NCBI RefSeq assembly: GCF_946151045.1
Contig: NZ_OX267714.1
Coordinates: forward strand, 1,392,001-1,456,000
DNA length: 64,000 nucleotides
DNA from: Mammaliicoccus sp. Marseille-Q6498
Lineage (GTDB): Bacteria > Bacillota > Bacilli > Staphylococcales > Staphylococcaceae
Direction of reading: 5' to 3'
Shown here: positions 55,966 through 64,000 of the stretch, piece by piece
Position numbering within the stretch: position 1 is the first letter of the stretch
Layout: each line of letters opens with the position of its first letter
Made by a program: the position numbers and the translations under genes
Notes under the pieces: model-generated
The model's database searches: none
What the model was told of the DNA's origin: nothing
The model's input: the letters and a program-made list of their open reading frames with translations, nothing else

Positions 55966-57978
<2,013 letters not shown>

Positions 57979-57996
57979 CTAATATCTTATCTATAT

Positions 57997-58025
57997 AATA
58001 TACCGAAAATTAAGCATTTTTTCAA
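57997..58025 (-). promoter_or_regulatory. Promoter of metS-tatD-rnmV-ksgA
   Basis: -35 TTGAAA (58020-58025), 17-bp spacer and -10 TATATT (57997-58002). No T-box or S-box elements are visible in its short leader. Confidence 0.8.
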
Positions 58026-58099
58026 TATTACCTTATTATGGTAATGGGTTATAATTGTTTTAAACATTAAAAATAAAACGTATGCAATTTATTATTTTA

Positions 58100-58128
58100 T
58101 TGACATTTTCTGCAATTCATATTAGTAT
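58100..58128 (+). promoter_or_regulatory. Promoter of abrB
   Basis: -35 TTGACA (58100-58105), 17-bp spacer and -10 TAGTAT (58123-58128); a TATACT three bases further on is an alternative with a 20-bp spacer. The start point would be near 58135. Confidence 0.65.
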
Positions 58129-58142
58129 ACTATTTATATAAT

Positions 58143-58160
58143 TGTCGAACGAATGTCGAA
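58143..58160 (+). promoter_or_regulatory. Two tandem 0A-box-like sites downstream of the abrB promoter
   Basis: TGTCGAA at 58143-58149 and again at 58154-58160, in direct orientation 11 bp apart. TGTCGAA is the Spo0A-box core, and in Bacillus subtilis tandem 0A boxes lie just downstream of the abrB start point, as here. Whether any Spo0A-like regulator exists in this organism is unknown; staphylococci are thought to lack one. Confidence 0.5.
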
Positions 58161-58197
58161 TTAGATAATTATGGTTTTATTAAACGGAGGTAAAAAG

Positions 58198-58473
58198 ATG
58201 AAATCAACTGGAATCGTGCGTAAAGTAGATGAACTAGGCCGTGTAGTAATTCCAATCGAGTTACGACGCATATTAGACATCGCTGAGAAAGACGCTTTAG
58301 AAATTTATACTGATGAAGACAAAATTATTTTAAAGAAATATTCTCCTAACATGACTTGTCAAGTTACAGGTGATGTATCTGAAGAAAACTTTGTTTTAGC
58401 TGACGGTAAAATTGTCTTAAGTAAAGAAGGCGCTCAGCAACTAATTAATGAAATCGAAAATAAATCTAAATAA
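58198..58473 (+). CDS. abrB: AbrB-family transition-state regulator
   Basis: 91 residues from the ATG at 58198 (GGAGGT 7 bp upstream). Very like Bacillus AbrB: the N-terminal swapped-hairpin DNA-binding domain MKSTGIVRKVDELGRVVIPI (1-20) with the basic ELRRILDI segment, and a C-terminal domain containing NMTCQVTGDVSEEN and LSKEGAQQLINEI. It binds AT-rich DNA as a tetramer and represses post-exponential genes in Bacillus. Same place as in Bacillus, divergent from metS; I do not recall it in S. aureus. No 3' partner gene. Confidence 0.92.
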   Translation: MKSTGIVRKVDELGRVVIPIELRRILDIAEKDALEIYTDEDKIILKKYSPNMTCQVTGDVSEENFVLADGKIVLSKEGAQQLINEIENKSK

Positions 58474-58489
58474 TAGATATTTCATGTAA

Positions 58490-58537
58490 ATAGGAAACTT
58501 CAAGGTTTTATACGCCCTTTGAAGTTTCCTATTTTAT
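58490..58537. terminator. Bidirectional terminator between abrB and rsmI
   Basis: TAGGAAACTTCAA / TTGAAGTTTCCTA arms (58491-58504, 58518-58531) with A/T runs on both sides, serving two convergent genes. Confidence 0.88.
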
Positions 58538-59380
58538 TTATTCTTGAATATGAAATGCTTCATATACATCTCTCTTTTTAATATTTCTATCTAATGCCAC
58601 TTGTTTAATTGCATCTTTAGAACGCATATCTTGGTTTTCGATATATGAATCGACATGTTCTTTTAAATCCATATCTTCCCACCAATGTATTTCCTGACTT
58701 GCTTCATCTATACCTTCTATTAGAACTACAAATTCCCCTTTTTGAGGAATCTTCTCATTTTCCAACATTTCTTCTATTATTCCAACTTTATTTGTTTCTA
58801 CTTGTTCAAACTTTTTAGTGAGTTCTCGCCCAATAGCTATTTTTCTATCGGGATCAACTTCAGCGATTGCTTTAATGGTTTGTTTAATACGATAAGGTGA
58901 TTCATAAATCATTGCTGTAGATTCTCTATTCATCCACTTTTCTAATACCGTAAGTTTGTCTTTAGCTTGCCTTGGTAAAAAGCCTAAAAATACAAATTTA
59001 TAAGAAGGCAATCCACTAGTCATGAGTGCTGTGATTGCTGCATTTGGTCCTGGAATCGTTTCAACACGATAATCTTTTTCTCGTGCTTCGTTTACAATTT
59101 CATATCCTGGATCACTAATACATGGACATCCCGCATCTGAAACGAGCGCAATTTGATTTCCTTCTTCAAGTAAATTTAACATTTGATTTGAAGCTTTTTC
59201 TTTATTGTGTTCGTGATAGGACTTTAAAGGTGTATGAATATCATAATGTTGGCAAAGTTTAGATGTTACTCGTGTGTCTTCACAGAAAATATAATCTACC
59301 TCTGTTAATGTTCTAACAGCTCGATATGTTATATCTTCTAAATTCCCTATTGGCGTTCCTACTAAATATAAAATAGACAT
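58538..59380 (-). CDS. rsmI: 16S rRNA 2'-O-ribose C1402 methyltransferase
   Basis: 280 residues, tetrapyrrole-methylase fold: LYLVGTPIGNLEDIT (4-18), FCEDTRVTSKL, LVSDAGCPCISDPGYE and FLGFLPRQ. The substrate is the 16S decoding centre. AAGGAGG precedes the ATG; starts 1 bp after the yazA stop. Confidence 0.96.
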   Translation of the reverse strand: MSILYLVGTPIGNLEDITYRAVRTLTEVDYIFCEDTRVTSKLCQHYDIHTPLKSYHEHNKEKASNQMLNLLEEGNQIALVSDAGCPCISDPGYEIVNEAREKDYRVETIPGPNAAITALMTSGLPSYKFVFLGFLPRQAKDKLTVLEKWMNRESTAMIYESPYRIKQTIKAIAEVDPDRKIAIGRELTKKFEQVETNKVGIIEEMLENEKIPQKGEFVVLIEGIDEASQEIHWWEDMDLKEHVDSYIENQDMRSKDAIKQVALDRNIKKRDVYEAFHIQE

Positions 59381-59381
59381 T

Positions 59382-59630
59382 TTATCCCTCCTTTATGAGT
59401 GTTAATTTCTGCTTTCTACTCAATTGCTTAAGTCCGTATTCTCTTTTTAATGCATCAGACTTATTATCAAATTCTTCATGATAAACGAGCTTAACGGGTA
59501 GTCTAACCTTTGTATATTTAGCACCTTTACCCTCATTATGCACTTTCAACCTACGTTCTAAATCTGTAGTATAGCCCGTATAAAGCGTTTCATCTTTGCA
59601 TTCTAAAATATATGTATAATGCTTACCCAT
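59382..59630 (-). CDS. yazA: GIY-YIG nuclease-domain protein (YazA)
   Basis: 82 residues: essentially one GIY-YIG domain ([36 protein letters not shown]). Function unknown to me; UvrC/SLX1-like fold. Overlaps yabB by 8 bp. Confidence 0.92.
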   Translation of the reverse strand: MGKHYTYILECKDETLYTGYTTDLERRLKVHNEGKGAKYTKVRLPVKLVYHEEFDNKSDALKREYGLKQLSRKQKLTLIKEG

Positions 59631-60351
59631 AATAGACTTCCTTCATTTCTTTTGAATATTCTAAAGCTTCATTATAAATATAAAATGGTTGTTCAATCTT
59701 CAATCCAGATTGTCCACCGCTTCTACCTTCAACTAATATTGTAACAGCTTCTTTTTTTAATGGTGTACTATAAACCATTCTTAATCTTTTAGGTTCAATA
59801 TTAAATTGTCTGAATGTGCTTAAGACATCCATCAGTCTATCCGCCCTATGTACCATCACTAACTTGCCACCTTGTTTAAGTAGATGCTTTCCTGCTCGAA
59901 CAACATCTTCAAGGGTGCAATAAATTTCATGCCTTGCTATTTTATGTGCTTCTTTTTGATGTTTCATTTGTTGATTTTCTTTGAAGTATGGTGGATTAAC
60001 AGTTACCACATCAAAAGTTGACGGTGGATAAACAGTTGTAACTTTTTTTAAATCTAATAATTCAATTGAAATTTGATTTTCAAGTTGATTATATTCTACA
60101 CTTCTTTGTGCCATGTCTACTAACGCTTCTTGAATTTCTATAGCCTTAATTTTTGATTGTGACTTATGCGCTAACAATAAAGGTATGATGCCATTACCCG
60201 TACACAAATCCATTACATAATCTTTATTTCTTACTTTTACAAACTCTCCTAATAACAATGCATCTGTTGAAAACGAAAAAACTTCGTCATTTTGTATAAT
60301 TTCAAAATCTTCTCTCAGCAGTTGGTCTAACCTTTCACCTTTATTAAGCAT
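59623..60351 (-). CDS. yabB: SAM-dependent methyltransferase, TrmN6/YabB type
   Basis: 242 residues, Rossmann methyltransferase with [15 protein letters not shown] (about 42-56) and the N6-adenine motif VTVNPPYF. Homologous to E. coli tRNA1(Val) A37 methyltransferase; the substrate here is inferred. Second gene after yabA. Confidence 0.88.
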   Translation of the reverse strand: MLNKGERLDQLLREDFEIIQNDEVFSFSTDALLLGEFVKVRNKDYVMDLCTGNGIIPLLLAHKSQSKIKAIEIQEALVDMAQRSVEYNQLENQISIELLDLKKVTTVYPPSTFDVVTVNPPYFKENQQMKHQKEAHKIARHEIYCTLEDVVRAGKHLLKQGGKLVMVHRADRLMDVLSTFRQFNIEPKRLRMVYSTPLKKEAVTILVEGRSGGQSGLKIEQPFYIYNEALEYSKEMKEVYYG

Positions 60352-60363
60352 TAAATCACCTCA

Positions 60364-60396
60364 TTTAAAAAATCAGGCATGTATCATGCCTGATTA
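60364..60396 (-). terminator. Terminator between yabA and yabB
   Basis: AATCAGGCATG-ATA-CATGCCTGATT perfect hairpin followed by TTTTAAA on the minus strand. Confidence 0.85.
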
Positions 60397-60398
60397 AT

Positions 60399-60734
60399 TT
60401 ATTCTCTATTTAGTACTTCTAGACAGAACAAGCAATCGCTTCCTTGCCTATGTTTACCAAACAGTTCTCCTCGACATATATGAAAACCTTCGTGATATAA
60501 CATCGCAAAATTATCCCTGCTTTGAAGAGGTCTCACTTTTTTATTTGTTTTTTTCTGTTGCGCCTCTTCATTTGATTCAACCACTCTTCTCAAACTTTCA
60601 TTTTCCATTTGAAGTGCTACGTTATCTTCAACAAGTTCAACAGCTTGATTCTTCAATATTTCCATATGTTCATTAATTTGTTTAATTTCATTTTCTAAAG
60701 TCATTATCGTTTCAAACAACTTGTCCCTATTCAC
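60399..60734 (-). CDS. yabA: Replication initiation-control protein YabA
   Basis: 111 residues: N-terminal coiled coil (about 5-60) and C-terminal zinc-binding part (HICRGELFGKHRQGSDCLFC, about 87-106). Binds DnaA and DnaN to limit initiation. Near the chromosome origin and next to ricT-holB, as in Bacillus. Confidence 0.94.
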   Translation of the reverse strand: MNRDKLFETIMTLENEIKQINEHMEILKNQAVELVEDNVALQMENESLRRVVESNEEAQQKKTNKKVRPLQSRDNFAMLYHEGFHICRGELFGKHRQGSDCLFCLEVLNRE

Positions 60735-60748
60735 AATATAATCCTCCC

Positions 60749-61555
60749 TTATGAATGGACTTCAAGTAATTCATCAAGTTTATAATCAAAAAGTTGTTCG
60801 AAACCTTTCACTTTAACTTGCATCGTTATATCTAAAATATTCAAACCTACAACTTTGCCATCTCCCTCAGGCGTCACTACAGTTGTACCTACGTCAGGCA
60901 ACTCATTTCTAACATCTTCATAATAGTCATTTTCATATTTTAAACAACACATTAAACGACCACATGCTCCAGAAATTTTTGTTGGATTTAAAGATAAATT
61001 TTGATCCTTCGCCATTTTTATAGATACAGGTTCAAAATCTCCTAAAAATGTTGAACAACATAATGAACGACCACACGGACCAATTCCACCTAATAGCTTA
61101 GCTTCATCTCTCACACCTATTTGTCTTAACTCAATACGTGTCTTCAATTCAAAAGCTAATGATTTTACTAAATTTCTAAAATCAATTCTATCATCTGCTG
61201 TAAAATTAAATATTACCTTACTCTTATCTAATGTATATTCACAATTCACTAATCTCATATTCAACTCGTGATGTATAACCATCTCTTTGCAAAGTTTCAG
61301 AGCATCTTCAGCATCCACTAAATTAGATTGATACTTCTGTATGTCATCTTCAGTTGCAAGTCGAACAACTTCTTTCAAAGGTAATACAACGTCGTCTTTG
61401 CCAACATGACGATTAGTCAATTTAACTTTCCCTAATTCCATACCTCTTTTAGATTCCACAACAACGAGGTCATTTTCTTTAAATCTTTCCCCATTTGGTG
61501 AGAAATACTCTTTTTTACCGGCTTCTTGAAATTGAACACCTATAATTTCATACAT
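60749..61555 (-). CDS. ricT: RicT/YaaT, PSP1-domain protein
   Basis: 268 residues with the PSP1 domain and cysteine pairs CGRSLCC and CGRLMCC (about 165-210). In Bacillus it forms the Fe-S cluster Y-complex that assists RNase Y; the same cysteines suggest this here. Starts 5 bp after holB. Confidence 0.92.
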   Translation of the reverse strand: MYEIIGVQFQEAGKKEYFSPNGERFKENDLVVVESKRGMELGKVKLTNRHVGKDDVVLPLKEVVRLATEDDIQKYQSNLVDAEDALKLCKEMVIHHELNMRLVNCEYTLDKSKVIFNFTADDRIDFRNLVKSLAFELKTRIELRQIGVRDEAKLLGGIGPCGRSLCCSTFLGDFEPVSIKMAKDQNLSLNPTKISGACGRLMCCLKYENDYYEDVRNELPDVGTTVVTPEGDGKVVGLNILDITMQVKVKGFEQLFDYKLDELLEVHS

Positions 61556-61559
61556 TTAA

Positions 61560-62486
61560 TCACCTCTTCCCGTTTATAACCATTTGTTCAAAAACTAGTG
61601 TTGCATTAACATTCTGAGCTAATTTGCGATTAGCTTCAGTTATGCCTTGTATATAATTTGTGATATGATTCAAAGTTAACTGGGAACTCATATCTCTTAT
61701 TTGTGTGTCTAAATCAGGATAAGCTTTCATTACATCTAGTTCTATTTTAGCATGTAATAAGTCTTGAAAATATGCATTTAAACTATTTAAAAATAATTGC
61801 TGTAATGGACGTGAATTAGCTATCTTTGTACAATCAATCAAATATATCATAGCCATCTGTGGGTCTTTCACCATTAACTCAGCTAATTTTGTTACAGCTT
61901 TTCTAAGTTGAATAAATAATTGTTCTTCAGTTAACTCGATTGCTTCTTCTTTATCAGAAGTAACAAAACTTAACGTATGTGCAATAGGTACAGAAACACC
62001 TGAAGCTTCCAACTCTTTAATAAAACCATCCTTAGATGAGGGCTTAAAGTGAACGAGCTGACATCTTGAATGTATCGTTGGAAGTATTTGATCTTTCTTA
62101 GTTGTAAGTAACAAGGCAATCGTATTTGGAGGTGGTTCTTCCAAAAATTTTAATATGCTATTTTCACCTTGTACTGTTAGTTTATCAAAAGCTTCAATAA
62201 TGTAAACTTTATATTGACTTTCTATTGGTTTTTGATTCATTTTTCTTAATAATTCTTCTATTTGTTGTTTCTTTATTGTCGTTTCTTCTGAATGTATATA
62301 AACAAAATCCGGATGATTAAAAGCTCGAACTTTCGCTACTTTTGATTCTTCATTTTCACCCAAAATACGTTCTGCAAAATACATAGCTGTTGATTTCATC
62401 TCAAACATGTTATCTCCCTCAAATAAATATGCGTGAGATAGTTGCTGAGCATTTAATAAATTATCAATTTCTTTTGTTAATTGCAT
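61560..62486 (-). CDS. holB: DNA polymerase III delta' subunit
   Basis: Clamp-loader subunit. 308 residues from the ATG at 62486 (AAGGAG 9 bp upstream); an in-frame TTG six codons earlier overlaps it. AAA+ fold without a Walker A lysine: LSHAYLFEGDN, FLEEPPPNTIALLLT and TIHSRCQLVHF (sensor). The leader overlaps the darA terminator. Confidence 0.94.
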   Translation of the reverse strand: MQLTKEIDNLLNAQQLSHAYLFEGDNMFEMKSTAMYFAERILGENEESKVAKVRAFNHPDFVYIHSEETTIKKQQIEELLRKMNQKPIESQYKVYIIEAFDKLTVQGENSILKFLEEPPPNTIALLLTTKKDQILPTIHSRCQLVHFKPSSKDGFIKELEASGVSVPIAHTLSFVTSDKEEAIELTEEQLFIQLRKAVTKLAELMVKDPQMAMIYLIDCTKIANSRPLQQLFLNSLNAYFQDLLHAKIELDVMKAYPDLDTQIRDMSSQLTLNHITNYIQGITEANRKLAQNVNATLVFEQMVINGKR

Positions 62487-62502
62487 TATTTTCGCTCCTT
62501 GC

Positions 62503-62530
62503 AATAAAAAAGCTGCACTAATGGCAGCTA
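62503..62530 (-). terminator. Terminator after darA
   Basis: AGCTGC...GCAGCT hairpin with a T-run on the minus strand, ending just before the holB ribosome-binding site. Confidence 0.78.
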
Positions 62531-62538
62531 ATCAGGTC

Positions 62539-62874
<336 letters not shown>

Positions 62875-62901
62875 TCACCTCTATAATTATTATATCATAT
62901 T

Positions 62902-63522
<621 letters not shown>

Positions 63523-64000
63523 TTATTGTTCATCCTTTACCTTAATTTGCTTATTTAATATACCTTCCACTCTACCACCTCTATCAATCCATTGTAAAAG
63601 GGAATCTACTATGTCTTGTTGAATATATTCACCTTTTAAAATAGCAGGGATACCTGGCGGATATGGTATAACATCTATAGCTGAAATTTTGCCCGCACCT
63701 TTATTTAAATTAATTGTGATTATATCTTCTACTTCGATTGGTTCATATTCGCTTGAATGAGTAGGTAAATAGAATCGCTTTTCTTTTTCAGCTTTACCTT
63801 TAAAATTAACTTTAAAATGATTTATTCTACTTAATAATTCATTAAACGGAAATCTATCTGACTCATGCCATAATGGTAGTACTAATAAAGTAAAATCAAG
63901 ATTGCACAACTCTATATATATATTTGAACACTCAAATATACTTTGTATTTCAAATCCAGCTAATCTATTATGTGAAACGATTAATTTTAGAGGGTCCGAT
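63523..64000 (-). CDS. Orn/Lys/Arg decarboxylase-family protein, C-terminal part only
   Basis: The frame is open to the window edge, so the start and PLP domain lie outside; about 158 codons are seen. The C-terminal domain contains VIPYPPGIPAILKGE, the family signature. A staphylococcal homologue lies just upstream of tmk. Substrate cannot be inferred from this part. An in-frame TTG at 63909 is not the start, since coding sequence continues upstream (SDPLKLIVSHNRLAGF). Confidence 0.9.
   Translation of the reverse strand, partial: SDPLKLIVSHNRLAGFEIQSIFECSNIYIELCNLDFTLLVLPLWHESDRFPFNELLSRINHFKVNFKGKAEKEKRFYLPTHSSEYEPIEVEDIITINLNKGAGKISAIDVIPYPPGIPAILKGEYIQQDIVDSLLQWIDRGGRVEGILNKQIKVKDEQ

Overview
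The window is a low-GC Firmicutes chromosome segment. Gene order (cysS-cysE-gltX, radA, clpC-mcsB-mcsA-ctsR, nupC, pdxT-pdxS/pdxR, rrn, lysS, folKBP, cysK, hslO, ftsH, hpt, tilS, divIC, mazG, mfd, pth, rplY, prs, glmU, spoVG, yabJ, purR, ispE, veg, ksgA, rnmV, tatD, metS, rsmI, yabA, ricT, holB, darA, tmk) matches the staphylococcal chromosome near the origin, and many proteins closely resemble the S. aureus versions I remember. Two features differ from S. aureus: ispD and ispF lie between yacL and gltX, and a Bacillus-like abrB lies divergent from metS. Both suggest a deep or animal-associated staphylococcal lineage; I favour Mammaliicoccus (former S. sciuri group), with Macrococcus or the S. 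intermedius group as alternatives. This assignment is inferred from memory, not searched.

Layout. (1) 1-7.3 kb, minus: partial cysS, cysE behind a cysteine T-box, gltX, ispF, ispD, a PIN-TRAM membrane protein and radA. (2) 7.4-12 kb, minus: the clpC heat-shock operon with a CtsR operator on its promoter. (3) 12-18.3 kb: nupC (plus), an IS1182-family transposase and a GC-rich structured repeat placed between nupC and pdxT, then pdxST (minus) with divergent pdxR (plus). (4) 18.4-29.6 kb, minus: two tandem rRNA operons, three 5S genes and nine tRNAs. Only the promoter-distal operon carries tRNA-Ile in its 16S-23S spacer. The other follows an orphan 5S and eight tRNAs and is apparently read from two promoters at 29.6-29.7 kb. 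(5) 30-58 kb, minus: a long housekeeping block covering lysyl-tRNA synthetase, folate synthesis, cysteine synthase, redox chaperone, FtsH, purine salvage, tRNA-Ile lysidine synthesis, division and ribosome rescue, transcription-coupled repair, PRPP, UDP-GlcNAc, and 16S/5S rRNA maturation. (6) 58-64 kb: abrB (plus), then minus-strand rsmI, yazA, yabB, yabA, ricT, holB, darA, tmk and a partial decarboxylase.

Almost everything is conserved housekeeping. No phage, CRISPR array, defence island or new multi-gene system is visible. The items most worth a second look are: two tandem Spo0A-box-like sequences just downstream of the abrB promoter, in a family thought to lack Spo0A; the transposase frame that runs into a 16-bp terminator half-site and ends in host DNA; the GC-rich structured element beside it; the MEP-pathway genes; and a structured rplY (L25) leader.
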